DNA of 31,522 bases, from NCBI GenBank assembly GCA_046314755.1, contig JBKDBG010000068.1, forward strand, positions 1 through 31,522, written 5' to 3'. Of this stretch, positions 1-8,155 are shown piece by piece (within the stretch, counting starts at the first letter, position 1; the number at the start of each line of letters is the position of its first letter). The position numbers and the translations under genes were made by a program. This DNA comes from UBA6183 sp046314755. Its GTDB lineage: Bacteria > Bacteroidota > Bacteroidia > UKL13-3. The notes beneath the pieces were generated by a model. It was not told the origin of the DNA. It saw only the letters and a list, made by a program, of their open reading frames with translations, and did no database searches.

Positions 1-243
1 GGATTAGATAGAGCCTTAAATATTGCCGCTAAAAAAGCTAAAATCGGCAATTATCGTTTGTTGGAATTGCCTGAACAAAAAGAACCTTTTGAGCAGTTCA
101 TGGAAAGTTTAAGTACCGAGGTGCAGCTTCATTTTGCCAAACAACAATTTGGCGAATATCAAGAGTGGTATAATCAAGTTAAAAAAGCTACTCAATACGA
201 AGGTATACAAATGCGAATGCCGATGAAAATAGATATTCATTAA
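1..243 (+). CDS. sppA: Signal peptide peptidase SppA, C-terminal end (partial)
   Basis: This is the last 80 codons of a gene that begins before the window; frame 1 is open from the first base to TAA at 241-243. The peptide begins GLDRALNIAAKKAKIGNYRL and ends with a GIQMRMPMKIDIH-like tail. Both stretches resemble the C-terminal end of the 67-kDa form of protease IV/SppA, a membrane-anchored serine protease that degrades cleaved signal peptides. The catalytic Ser and Lys lie upstream and cannot be seen, so the call rests on the tail alone. A strong hairpin with a T tract follows directly, so this gene is the last in its transcript. Confidence 0.7.
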   Translation, partial: GLDRALNIAAKKAKIGNYRLLELPEQKEPFEQFMESLSTEVQLHFAKQQFGEYQEWYNQVKKATQYEGIQMRMPMKIDIH

Positions 244-248
244 TCGAT

Positions 249-278
249 AAAAGCCCATTTAATGGGCTTTTGTTTTTT
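249..278 (+). terminator. Rho-independent terminator after sppA
   Basis: AAAAGCCCATT (249-259) pairs perfectly with AATGGGCTTTT (261-271) and is followed by GTTTTTT. It starts 6 nt after the sppA stop codon. Confidence 0.9.
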
Positions 279-318
279 AAAATTATTTTATAATTTTATA
301 CCTGTAAAAAACCATTTT

Positions 319-693
319 ATGCTGTATAACGTTCATGAACCACGTTATTGCCTTACTTGCAATAGTGAGTTAAAAGGAAGGATTGATAAAAAATATTGTG
401 ATGATCAATGTCGTGCGAACTACAATAACCGAGTAAATGCAGATCCGCGATACGTGCGTGAGGTGAATTGTATTCTGAGAAAAAATAGAAGAATATTAGA
501 ACAACTTATTCCTGAAACCGAAGGAAAAGCAAAAGTAAATTTTAAAAAACTACATGATAAAGGATTTAATTTTTCCTATCACACACACATCTACACTACC
601 AAAACAGGAGCCGTTTATTACTTTTGTTATGAGTACGGATATTTAAAATTAGAAAACGATTACTACATGTTGGTTAAACGTAATCCTGATTAG
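319..693 (+). CDS. Small zinc-ribbon protein (DUF2116-like)
   Basis: A basic protein of 124 residues when started at ATG 319. An in-frame ATG at 262 lies inside the upstream terminator stem and would add a hydrophobic stretch with no counterpart elsewhere in the protein, so 319 is preferred. Near the N terminus there is a CxxC pair (YCLTCN) and a second pair (KKYCDDQC), a four-cysteine zinc ribbon of the type found in small DUF2116-like proteins. The remainder is rich in Lys, Tyr and Asn, with no enzyme motif visible. Its 3' end overlaps the convergent methyltransferase gene by 20 nt. The cellular role is unknown; nucleic-acid binding is only a guess from the ribbon and the charge. Confidence 0.65.
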   Translation: MLYNVHEPRYCLTCNSELKGRIDKKYCDDQCRANYNNRVNADPRYVREVNCILRKNRRILEQLIPETEGKAKVNFKKLHDKGFNFSYHTHIYTTKTGAVYYFCYEYGYLKLENDYYMLVKRNPD

Positions 694-1912
694 GTTTTAC
701 TACATGCCAGAAAAACTTTTCACCTGACGGTGTTGAATAAAAAAACAAATAATCACCTCCCCCATCAATCAAATTATATTGCTTCTTAAAATCATCCGTG
801 CTCATTGGAAAATTACGCATGGAAACATTTGCCTTCGTAATCCCTTTTGTTCTTAAATATGATTTAACATCCCTTTTTGAATAGATCCCATGATGGATGA
901 TTTTAAATGAACGACCAAAATAATTTTCAATCAAACTTTCGCCTGTCATGTATGCCATACTGTTCTTAAAAAGTGTCAGTTTTACACTTTTGGCATAGTG
1001 AGCTGTTAAACCTGACTTAATTAATATTGCAGAAGCTTCATAAAAATATTCTTCAGCTTCTTCAGTTGGGAGGGTAATGGTTGAATCCGGTAATGTTGTT
1101 TCGGTGAATTGATTTGCTACATTTCCATCCTCATCCAATTGTACTGCCTTAATCAAAGGAGCTTGGGTTTGCGTTGAAAAATCAATAAGTACCAACACCT
1201 CTTTTACCTCCTGTTTTACGCCAACTACATGAATTTGAATTAACGTATTTCCAAAAATCCGTTTGAGGTATTCCATATCAATAATTGGAGATAGCTTTAC
1301 CATCAACTTACTCGAAACAGATTGAATGGCAGGAAGTAACGCTAATACATTAGGTTGTGAATCATGAAGTAAAACTATTTTTTTATTGTCTGCCGAGCGT
1401 CTGTCGGCATCAATATAAACTAAATCAAACTTTTGAGGGCTTTTACTAAGATAAGCCTCGGCAGTAGTGGTAATTCGCTGAATTTGATAAATGCCTAACC
1501 TGAAAAAATTAAACTCCGCAATTTGATTAAGTGTCTCATCAGGATCAAGCGACACCACTTTTTTGGTGTTTTGTTGACAAAACGCAACATCATCCACACC
1601 TAATCCACCGGATAAATCTAAAACATGTTGGTAGGATAACAACCCCGCCTTGTATTTTGCCGTTGCAGGTGAACTGCATTGTTCCAAGGACTTTGGTGTA
1701 AATAAACACGATTGTTTAAACCATAAGGGCAGCTTGTTATTGGCTTTATCAGCTAAATTTATTTGATGGGCTATTAAATCACTGTAATCAGGAAAATTTT
1801 TCCTTACCCATTCAATTTGGTGAACTTTGGCAAGGTTTTTTGTATAGTGGAGTAAGTTATCAACATTATAATGCTGTAAACATGACAAATGTAATGTTGA
1901 ATCGTCTATCAT
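674..1912 (-). CDS. Class I SAM-dependent methyltransferase with THUMP-like C-terminal domain
   Basis: A 412-residue protein resembling the Bacteroidota family typified by Porphyromonas PG_1098. The SAM-binding motif I is at residues 97-108 (VLDLSGGLGVDD), with an acidic strand-2 end at SLDPDE (about 121-126). The segment YIDADRR (166-172) stands where relatives carry a D-P-x-R-R motif. The C-terminal part (YLRTKGITKANVSMRNFP, then a GGGDYLFFY strand) resembles the THUMP-like domain of these proteins, which suggests an RNA substrate. The substrate is not known. It is transcribed toward the Zn-ribbon gene and overlaps its 3' end. The family call is fairly firm; RNA methylation is inference. 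Confidence 0.82.
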   Translation of the reverse strand: MIDDSTLHLSCLQHYNVDNLLHYTKNLAKVHQIEWVRKNFPDYSDLIAHQINLADKANNKLPLWFKQSCLFTPKSLEQCSSPATAKYKAGLLSYQHVLDLSGGLGVDDVAFCQQNTKKVVSLDPDETLNQIAEFNFFRLGIYQIQRITTTAEAYLSKSPQKFDLVYIDADRRSADNKKIVLLHDSQPNVLALLPAIQSVSSKLMVKLSPIIDMEYLKRIFGNTLIQIHVVGVKQEVKEVLVLIDFSTQTQAPLIKAVQLDEDGNVANQFTETTLPDSTITLPTEEAEEYFYEASAILIKSGLTAHYAKSVKLTLFKNSMAYMTGESLIENYFGRSFKIIHHGIYSKRDVKSYLRTKGITKANVSMRNFPMSTDDFKKQYNLIDGGGDYLFFYSTPSGEKFFWHVVKPNQDYV

Positions 1913-1921
1913 TTATAAGTT

Positions 1922-1929
1922 AATTTTGT
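1922..1929 (+). promoter_or_regulatory. TAnnTTTG -7 box before the small lipoprotein gene
   Basis: TAATTTTG matches the Bacteroidota -7 consensus and lies about 4 nt upstream of an ATG. A transcript from it would have almost no leader. No clear -33 element was found. Confidence 0.35.
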
Positions 1930-1933
1930 AACA

Positions 1934-2040
1934 TGAAAAAAATAGTTTTCATCGCTTTATTGGCAATTGTAGCTGTAGGATTCACTTCTTGCAAAGGTTC
2001 GTGTCCTAAATACAGCATCAACTGGTCATCATTATTCTAG
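1934..2040 (+). CDS. Very small lipoprotein (about 35 residues)
   Basis: A short reading frame encoding MKKIVFIALLAIVAVGFTSC followed by a brief tail with KGSCPKYS and an aromatic end. It has a basic N terminus, a hydrophobic core and a lipobox (FTSC), followed by a C-P-x-Y-S element of the kind seen in many tiny Bacteroidota lipoproteins. It is divergent from the methyltransferase gene and its stop overlaps the 3' end of osmC. A TAnnTTTG box sits just upstream. My count of bases between the ATG and the stop is uncertain by one, so the exact first base and frame continuity should be confirmed. The function is unknown. Confidence 0.5.
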
Positions 2041-2439
2041 ACCGTAGATTAAATCTACCTGTTTAGACACATCCGGGTGGAGCGAAAGTGCAACCGGGCA
2101 ATTTAATGCAGTTTCTTGCATTAACTCATGGTGCTCTTTTGCTGCTTCCGGTAAATGTATGGTAATTTCTATCCTAGCCACCTTACGTGGAGTTAATTTC
2201 ATTACCTTTTTTACAGAGGCTTTTGTGCCTTTCAAATCTAATCCCATTTTATTGGCTTCAATACCCATTACCGTAATCATACACTGTGCTAATGAGGTTG
2301 ATAACAAATCGGTTGGCGAAAAACGTTCTCCTTTTCCATGATTATCAACCGGTGCATCTGTATGTATAATATGATTGCTGGCTAAATGTTTAGCTTCCGT
2401 TCTTAAATCACCCAAATAAATCACTTCTGATGTATGCAT
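2032..2439 (-). CDS. OsmC/Ohr family protein
   Basis: A 135-residue protein of usual length for the family. Family members are thiol-dependent hydroperoxide reductases or related stress proteins of the cytoplasm. The two conserved cysteines are present: C53 in the helix motif SLAQCMITVMG and C114 in ALNCPVALSLHPDV. The preceding FSPTDLLSTSL and the G-x-G-E-R-F loop also fit. The subtype looks closer to the general OsmC/YhfA group than to Ohr proper, but this is not certain. It is divergent from an exported protein gene; the 34-bp gap holds a perfect palindrome containing a -7 box for each direction, so the two genes may be co-regulated. Confidence 0.88.
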   Translation of the reverse strand: MHTSEVIYLGDLRTEAKHLASNHIIHTDAPVDNHGKGERFSPTDLLSTSLAQCMITVMGIEANKMGLDLKGTKASVKKVMKLTPRKVARIEITIHLPEAAKEHHELMQETALNCPVALSLHPDVSKQVDLIYGLE

Positions 2440-2447
2440 TAATTTCT

Positions 2448-2466
2448 TATTTTTGAATCAAAAATA
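2448..2466. promoter_or_regulatory. Palindromic divergent promoter/operator
   Basis: TATTTTTGA-A-TCAAAAATA is a perfect 9+1+9 inverted repeat. Each arm is a TAnnTTTG -7 box facing outward, one for osmC (reverse strand) and one for the gene starting at 2474. The predicted leaders are short, roughly 10-15 nt on both sides. Confidence 0.55.
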
Positions 2467-2473
2467 CACTTGC

Positions 2474-3232
2474 TTGAAACTACTATCCAAAATATTATTG
2501 TTTTTTGTGTGTTTAAGTCCACTTTATGCATTTGCACAAAGTGACTTGGTGGAGCCAACACTGATGATGCGTAAGCGAATTCAGTATGGAATGAACCTAA
2601 ACAGTGCTGAACTTGGCGGATTAAATTTCAGGTATGGATGGCAAAAAACTGCAACAGTAAAAAACCAACTGGATATTGAATTGGCTCGTTTACGACATCC
2701 TAAAGAAGAAAGAGTTTACGGACAATCGGAAAACCCAGACAAGTACACACCTGGGCGAATTAATATGGCTTTTTTCTTTAGAACCGGTATTGGCCAAAAC
2801 TTATTCATTACCGACAGAAATTACAAAAACTCAGTATCATTGCATTATAACTATGTTATTGGTGTAACTACCGCTTTACTTAAACCTATATACATTGAAG
2901 TATTAAAACCATCTCCAAACTCCCCAACAGAGGCTATTGTGGCTACAGAAAGGTATGACCCAGTGGTTGAACATATTTTCCCGTTAGCTATTTATGGCAA
3001 CGCCCCTTTTAGCAGAGGACTCAATGAAATTACACCTCGCTTGGGCGGGTATTTTAAAAATAGTTTAGCAGTTGAATGGGGTGAATATCCCGATGAATTT
3101 AAAAGCATTGAAGCCGGTTTTTGTATTGATTTATTTCCAAGAGAATTGCCGTTGATGGCGCCTGAGCTCACCAAAAACCAAGCCTTATTTTTTACGTTAT
3201 ATTTAGGACTTACTTTCGGACAAAACAAATAA
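2474..3232 (+). CDS. Exported protein of unknown function, probably outer-membrane beta-barrel-like
   Basis: Chosen start is TTG at 2474. It gives MKLLSKILLFFVCLSPLYAFAQ, a normal signal peptide, and lies a suitable distance after the -7 box. An in-frame TTG at 2453 falls inside that box and no upstream ATG exists. The mature part (about 230 residues) alternates polar and hydrophobic residues, has several aromatic-rich strands (NFRYGWQ, SLHYNYVIG, GGYFKNSLAVEWG) and ends FTLYLGLTFGQNK, which is compatible with a small outer-membrane barrel. I do not recognise a named family. The stop is only 1 nt before lipA, so the two are very probably co-transcribed. Confidence 0.65.
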   Translation: MKLLSKILLFFVCLSPLYAFAQSDLVEPTLMMRKRIQYGMNLNSAELGGLNFRYGWQKTATVKNQLDIELARLRHPKEERVYGQSENPDKYTPGRINMAFFFRTGIGQNLFITDRNYKNSVSLHYNYVIGVTTALLKPIYIEVLKPSPNSPTEAIVATERYDPVVEHIFPLAIYGNAPFSRGLNEITPRLGGYFKNSLAVEWGEYPDEFKSIEAGFCIDLFPRELPLMAPELTKNQALFFTLYLGLTFGQNK

Positions 3233-3233
3233 T

Positions 3234-4103
3234 ATGATTGAATTACCAACACTGGCAGATGAAAGAGTGAAAAAGCCTACTTGGCTAAAGGTAAAACTGC
3301 CTACAGGTGAAAATTACAGAAACGTTAGGAAAATAGTTGACCATTATAAACTGCATACCATTTGTGAAAGTGGCAATTGCCCAAATATGGGCGAATGTTG
3401 GGGTGAAGGAACAGCTACATTTATGATTTTGGGCAACGTGTGCACCCGTAGTTGCAGTTTTTGTGCTGTAGCCACCGGACGTGCCCAAGGTTATGATTTG
3501 GAAGAACCTTCACGGGTTGCTGAAGCCATTAAATTAATGGGTGTAAAGCATGCCGTAATTACTTCAGTAAACAGAGACGAATTACCTGATAAAGGTGCAA
3601 AAGTTTGGGCAGACACCATTCGATTAGTGAAAGAACACAATCCGAATACAACCATAGAAACTTTAATTCCTGATTTTTTAAGCAAATGGGACTTATTGTA
3701 TCAAGTGATTGATGAAAAACCGGAAGTGGTATCTCACAACATGGAAACTATTAAAAGACTCTACAGAAAAGTTCGGCCTCAAGCCAAATATGAACGCAGT
3801 TTGGAACAAATATTAAAGACCAAAGAAAGAGGAAGAAGAACCAAATCAGGTGTGATGTTAGGTTTAGGTGAAACCCAAGAAGAAGTGCTTGAAATTATGC
3901 ATGACCTTGTGCAACATGGTTGTGATGTGCTTACCTTAGGTCAATACTTACAACCCACCAAAATGCATTTAAGCGTGGAAAGATTTATTACGCCTGAGGA
4001 ATTTGACTTCTACAGGGAAGAAGGATTAAAGATGGGCTTTAAATATGTTGAGTCAGGTCCATTGGTAAGATCATCGTACCATGCTGAACGACACGTTATT
4101 TAA
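3234..4103 (+). CDS. lipA: Lipoyl synthase LipA
   Basis: A 289-residue radical-SAM enzyme that inserts two sulfurs into octanoyl groups bound to lipoyl domains, completing the lipoate cofactor of 2-oxoacid dehydrogenases and the glycine cleavage system. The auxiliary cluster ligands are C44, C49 and C55 (CESGNCPNMGECW) and the radical-SAM cluster ligands are C70, C74 and C77 (CTRSCSFC). The C-terminal R-S-S-Y motif, which supplies the unusual serine ligand, is present (VRSSYHAE). Length and all motifs are standard. It follows the exported-protein gene almost without a gap and is followed by about 210 bp of AT-rich DNA before a terminator hairpin. Confidence 0.98.
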   Translation: MIELPTLADERVKKPTWLKVKLPTGENYRNVRKIVDHYKLHTICESGNCPNMGECWGEGTATFMILGNVCTRSCSFCAVATGRAQGYDLEEPSRVAEAIKLMGVKHAVITSVNRDELPDKGAKVWADTIRLVKEHNPNTTIETLIPDFLSKWDLLYQVIDEKPEVVSHNMETIKRLYRKVRPQAKYERSLEQILKTKERGRRTKSGVMLGLGETQEEVLEIMHDLVQHGCDVLTLGQYLQPTKMHLSVERFITPEEFDFYREEGLKMGFKYVESGPLVRSSYHAERHVI

Positions 4104-4315
4104 AAATAATTTTCGCTTATTATTAAACTATTTTATTGTGTAATGCGTTATTAATTTTATGATTTGCATTCGGAATTTATTGACATGTTTATGACAATGT
4201 AATTTCTTTCAAATCATTTTTCGGTTTAATATTTGAACTTGAAAATAAAGCATGTAATTCATGCATCATTCAATTTGCCTTTTCATACAGGTTAGGGTTC
4301 ATAAGGCTAAAAGTT

Positions 4316-4341
4316 CCCGGCTCACAAAGCCGGGGCTTTTT
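4316..4341 (+). terminator. Rho-independent terminator upstream of uvrB
   Basis: CCCGGCT (4316-4322) pairs with AGCCGGG (4328-4334), followed by GC and TTTTT. It lies 213 nt past the lipA stop, so it may end the lipA transcript or a short unannotated RNA in 4104-4315. I see no gene in that stretch. Confidence 0.75.
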
Positions 4342-4357
4342 GTTTACAGCAAATACG

Positions 4358-4365
4358 TAAGTTTG
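4358..4365 (+). promoter_or_regulatory. -7 box of uvrB
   Basis: TAAGTTTG matches TAnnTTTG and ends 6 nt before the uvrB ATG, implying a leaderless or nearly leaderless mRNA. A possible -33 TTTG is at 4339-4342 (15-nt spacer, slightly short), inside the T tract of the terminator. Confidence 0.45.
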
Positions 4366-4371
4366 TAGTTC

Positions 4372-6399
4372 ATGTTTAAAATTCAATCTCCATATCAACC
4401 CACAGGTGACCAACCTGATGCCATCAAAAATTTGGTTGAAGGCCTTAAAGCAGGCATTCAACACCAAACCTTACTTGGGGTTACAGGTTCCGGTAAAACA
4501 TTCACCATGGCAAACGTGATTGAACAGGTGCAGAAACCCACACTTATTATTAGTCACAATAAAACTTTAGTGGCCCAACTGTATGGTGAGTTTAAGCAGT
4601 TTTTTCCTGAAAATGCAGTAGAGTATTTTGTATCTTACTACGATTATTATCAACCTGAAGCATATATACCTCAATCTAACACTTACATTGAAAAAGACCT
4701 GAACATTAATGAAGAAATTGAAAAGCTGAGGCTTAAAACCACTTCTTCCCTTTTATCAGGAAGACGGGATGTAATTGTAGTGGCATCGGTAAGTTGTATT
4801 TATGGTGCAGGTAATCCTAAAGATTATGAAAGTAGTATTATTCGATTGCATGTTGGACAAAAAATTTCGAGAAACACCTTATTATATGCATTGGTTGATT
4901 CGCTTTATTCAAGAACGACAGCTGATTTCAGCCGCGGCAACTTTAGAGTAAAAGGTGATGTGGTGGATGTGTACCCGGCTTACGCAGATTTTGCTTTTAG
5001 AATCAGTTTTTTTGGCAATGAAATAGAAGAAATAAACGTTATTGATCCGGTTAGCGGAAAAATGGAGGAACGGGTAAGTGATATTGCCATTTTCCCTGCA
5101 AACATTTATGTTACACCCAAAGAGCAGTTGAATGAAGCCATACGGGAAATTCAAGATGATTTGGTGCATCAGATTGATTATTTTAAATCAACAGGTAAAT
5201 TTTTAGAAGCAAAACGATTAGAAGAACGTACCAACTTTGATTTGGAAATGATGCGTGAACTTGGTTATTGTAACGGCATTGAAAATTACAGCCGATACAT
5301 GGACAAACGTAAACCAGGTGACAGGCCGTTTTGTTTAATTGATTATTTCCCCAAAGACTTTTTGTTGATTATAGATGAAAGCCATGTAACTGTACCTCAA
5401 GTAAGGGCAATGTATGGAGGAGATCGAGCTAGAAAAGAAAATTTGGTGGAGTATGGTTTTAGATTGCCGAGTGCCTTAGATAACAGACCGCTTACTTTCA
5501 ACGAATTTGAAAGTATGGTTAACCAAATTGTTTATGTAAGTGCAACACCTGCTGAATATGAAATACGTATGAGTGAAGGTGTAGTTGTAGAACAAATCAT
5601 ACGTCCCACAGGACTCCTCGACCCGGTGATTGAAGTAAGACCATGTACCAATCAGGTAGATGATTTATTAGATGAGATTGATGAGCGTATTAAAATGGGT
5701 GATCGTATTTTGGTAACCACACTTACTAAAAGAATGGCCGAAGAACTTGCTAAATACATGGCCAAGTTAAATATCAAATGCAGGTATATTCATAGTGAAA
5801 TAAAAACGTTAGATAGGGTTGAAATTTTGCGTGATTTAAGATTGGGTGTATTTGATGTTTTGATTGGTGTAAACCTATTAAGAGAAGGATTGGATTTACC
5901 GGAAGTAAGTTTGGTGGCTATTATGGATGCCGACAAAGAAGGGTTTTTACGGAATGACAAATCACTCACACAAACCATTGGCAGAGCAGCACGTAATGAA
6001 AATGGAAAAGTAATAATGTATGCAGATAGAATTACCGACAGCATGAAACGAACCATTGATGAAAATGACCGCAGGCGTGAAATTCAAACTGAGTATAACA
6101 TCAAACATGGTATTACACCAAAAACGGTAAGAAAAAGCAAAGACGAAATACTAAAACAAACCAAGGTGGCTGATGCCAAAGGAAGCAGTGAACAATATTT
6201 CTACATTGAGCAAGAAACTCCAAGTGTAGCGGCTGACCCAATTGTTCAATACATGAGTATAGAACAATTGGAAAAGGCCATTGAAGAAACCCAAAAGCGT
6301 ATGTTTAAAGCGGCCAAAGACATGGATTTTATGGAAGCAGCAAGGTTACGTGATGAAATGTTTGCGTTGAAAGAACAATTGCAAAAACACACGTCTTAA
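4372..6399 (+). CDS. uvrB: UvrABC excinuclease subunit B
   Basis: A 675-residue protein of usual UvrB length. It verifies DNA damage after UvrA loading and recruits UvrC for dual incision in nucleotide excision repair. The N terminus (FKIQSPYQPTGDQPDAI) and Walker A GVTGSGKT (36-43) are canonical. The damage-probing beta-hairpin region (VSYYDYYQPEAYIPQSNTYIEKD) is intact, as are the DESH box, the helicase motifs in the second half (ILVTTLTKRMAEEL, QTIGRAARN) and the C-terminal UVR domain that contacts UvrC (EEAT-like helix pair, about residues 630-670). A -7 box lies just before the ATG and the 3' end overlaps the convergent lipoprotein gene by 4 nt. Confidence 0.98.
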   Translation: MFKIQSPYQPTGDQPDAIKNLVEGLKAGIQHQTLLGVTGSGKTFTMANVIEQVQKPTLIISHNKTLVAQLYGEFKQFFPENAVEYFVSYYDYYQPEAYIPQSNTYIEKDLNINEEIEKLRLKTTSSLLSGRRDVIVVASVSCIYGAGNPKDYESSIIRLHVGQKISRNTLLYALVDSLYSRTTADFSRGNFRVKGDVVDVYPAYADFAFRISFFGNEIEEINVIDPVSGKMEERVSDIAIFPANIYVTPKEQLNEAIREIQDDLVHQIDYFKSTGKFLEAKRLEERTNFDLEMMRELGYCNGIENYSRYMDKRKPGDRPFCLIDYFPKDFLLIIDESHVTVPQVRAMYGGDRARKENLVEYGFRLPSALDNRPLTFNEFESMVNQIVYVSATPAEYEIRMSEGVVVEQIIRPTGLLDPVIEVRPCTNQVDDLLDEIDERIKMGDRILVTTLTKRMAEELAKYMAKLNIKCRYIHSEIKTLDRVEILRDLRLGVFDVLIGVNLLREGLDLPEVSLVAIMDADKEGFLRNDKSLTQTIGRAARNENGKVIMYADRITDSMKRTIDENDRRREIQTEYNIKHGITPKTVRKSKDEILKQTKVADAKGSSEQYFYIEQETPSVAADPIVQYMSIEQLEKAIEETQKRMFKAAKDMDFMEAARLRDEMFALKEQLQKHTS

Positions 6400-7178
6400 T
6401 CCCAAATATCTTTATATACAGGTTGAATATACTTGAGTAATTCTTCTTTGCTTAAAGATACATCAATGGTACCAAATGCAAAAGGAGCAATTTCGTAGGG
6501 ATTAAACAACCAAGTAATACCTTCGTCAGAAATGGTGAAGTTATTGTTTAAATGAAACTCCTCATTTGAGAACCAAAATCCCGCCTCTTCAAATGATGTG
6601 GTATCATTCATAGAGGCATTTTTGCGAAAATAGGATTCGGCTAATTTCGTTACTATATTTAAATTTTCAGCAGAAAAAAGCTGTTGTAAACCTAATGTAT
6701 CTTTTGTGGTTTTATGATAATTTACATAAGCAATCACATACATCCCATGAGCTCCTCCTGTATAATCTTCGGCATCGAAACTTAAGCATACAAGCTTATT
6801 GGTTTGATACGGTACGGAAAATATGTTACGACTGAACCATACTTGCGGGGCATCCGGATAGCTTTTTTTATACTGCTCAAACTCTTTAATAAATACTTCT
6901 TGATTCTGCACAATGGTTTTACCTTTTGAAGTACCTAACAATCCTGATAAAATTTTATTCAGTTTAACCGCATGTTCATTTTGCCCATCAAACTTAATGT
7001 ATTCATGATAAATATAGGAACAATCATCAGAGTCGGGGTTGCAATTGTTGAATGATAATTGTTGGGTAACTACCTGATAAGATAAGGTATCTGTATAAAC
7101 CGTTTTTGTATTATTTCTGCAAGAGGTTGCGAAGAATAATCCGAGAAGAATGGCAGAAATTAGTAGTAGCCTAATCAT
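6396..7178 (-). CDS. DUF3298/DUF4163-type lipoprotein
   Basis: A 260-residue predicted lipoprotein with signal and lipobox LFFATSC. The middle and C-terminal parts fit the RsiV-like DUF4163-DUF3298 arrangement: a Y-T-G-G-A-H-G motif (about residues 142-148) and the closing segment with NPYEIAPFAFGTIDVSLSKEELLKYI. In other bacteria this fold occurs in anti-sigma factor RsiV, which binds lysozyme, but no sigma factor gene adjoins here, so that role cannot be assumed. The gene follows the haem-binding gene by 9 nt on the same strand and is probably co-transcribed with it. It overlaps the end of uvrB. Confidence 0.72.
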   Translation of the reverse strand: MIRLLLISAILLGLFFATSCRNNTKTVYTDTLSYQVVTQQLSFNNCNPDSDDCSYIYHEYIKFDGQNEHAVKLNKILSGLLGTSKGKTIVQNQEVFIKEFEQYKKSYPDAPQVWFSRNIFSVPYQTNKLVCLSFDAEDYTGGAHGMYVIAYVNYHKTTKDTLGLQQLFSAENLNIVTKLAESYFRKNASMNDTTSFEEAGFWFSNEEFHLNNNFTISDEGITWLFNPYEIAPFAFGTIDVSLSKEELLKYIQPVYKDIWD

Positions 7179-7187
7179 ACCTTAAAC

Positions 7188-7658
7188 CTATTTAGATTGG
7201 ATTTCTTGAATCATACTTTTTAAAGATTGAATCAGCAATTGTTTTTCCTCGTGATTCAACTCAGCCTCTTGATGTATGATTCGGTATGAAAACAATGGCA
7301 TTTCATCTTCCTCCAGCATTTCAATACACTCCTCTAATTTATGGATTTGTTTTTTCTTGCTGTAATTCGCAAATTGAGAGAAATTTAATTCTTCTTTACC
7401 TTCATTAATATGATGCTCAATCCAAAAACCAATAGGTTGAACGTTGGAGTACCATAAATAATTGGTGTGGTTACTATGACAATCAAAACAAGCGGACTTA
7501 AAAATCTGCTCTACTTTAGGATTCAATTGAACTGTGTTTGCAAGGTAATCAGGGGAATATATTTGACCTTGGTTTGCTTTTGAAGGAATAAATTGTAAAC
7601 CAATCAAAACAAAACCAAAGGCTATAAGTGATACTTTAATATATTTTTTGTTTGGCAT
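7188..7658 (-). CDS. Haem-binding domain protein, membrane-anchored
   Basis: A 156-residue protein with one N-terminal membrane segment (about 8-24) and a CxxCH haem c attachment motif at C57-C60-H61 (CFDCHSNHTNYLWYSNVQP). This matches the small Haem_bd domain proteins common in Bacteroidota, where the CxxCH is followed by Asn/Tyr/Trp-rich residues and an acidic helix (EGKEELNFSQF). It is likely periplasm-facing and covalently haemylated. The partner is unknown. It sits between a single-domain response regulator (22 nt upstream) and the DUF3298-type lipoprotein (9 nt downstream), which suggests one transcript. Confidence 0.82.
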   Translation of the reverse strand: MPNKKYIKVSLIAFGFVLIGLQFIPSKANQGQIYSPDYLANTVQLNPKVEQIFKSACFDCHSNHTNYLWYSNVQPIGFWIEHHINEGKEELNFSQFANYSKKKQIHKLEECIEMLEEDEMPLFSYRIIHQEAELNHEEKQLLIQSLKSMIQEIQSK

Positions 7659-7679
7659 GAATGAACAATTGAATCTGTA

Positions 7680-8072
7680 TTATAGAATAGCTGCAGCAAT
7701 TTCCTGTACCTTATTTGCATCTAAAGGCTTTGAAAAAAAACTCCTTATTAATTTTTTTGTCTTCGAACGATTCAAGTCATCCTCAAAAACAGAAGAAGTT
7801 AACATAAAAAAAGATGTTTGATTGGTAAAGTAAAACTCATCCGTTTCCATTAAATCCATAAACTCCCAACCATCCATATCCGGCATACTAATATCAATCA
7901 TAATGGCATCAAAAGCTGGAAGATTATCAGCATTGCGTTGTTTAATCCGTTGAATGGCTTCAGTGGCATTCGCGGCAACATGAATCTCCACATCCGGTAG
8001 GTTTAATTTAATGATTCGTTTATTGATAAAGTTAGTTACCTCGTCATCATCAATAAGAAAAATTGTTTTCAT
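7680..8072 (-). CDS. Single-domain response regulator (CheY-like)
   Basis: A 130-residue receiver domain from ATG at 8070-8072. An alternative TTG start at 8102 adds ten residues before the first beta-strand and is less likely. The acidic cluster is DDD at 8-10, the phosphoacceptor is D60 in IMIDISMPDMDG, the switch Thr is T92 (FMLTSS) and the conserved Lys is K115 (FFSKP). There is no output domain, so it acts through protein contact or phosphotransfer. No histidine kinase is present in this window; the partner is unknown. Confidence 0.88.
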   Translation of the reverse strand: MKTIFLIDDDEVTNFINKRIIKLNLPDVEIHVAANATEAIQRIKQRNADNLPAFDAIMIDISMPDMDGWEFMDLMETDEFYFTNQTSFFMLTSSVFEDDLNRSKTKKLIRSFFSKPLDANKVQEIAAAIL

Positions 8073-8155
8073 AAGTTCTTGGCCTTGCTTATACTTCAGC
8101 AATTTATTTATATCTCATCATTCCGCCAAACACACTGGTTAAATTCTATCAAAAA

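Noticed and set aside
262..318. Longer start for the Zn-ribbon gene
   Set aside because: It begins inside the sppA terminator stem; ATG 319 is closer to the first zinc-ligand region.
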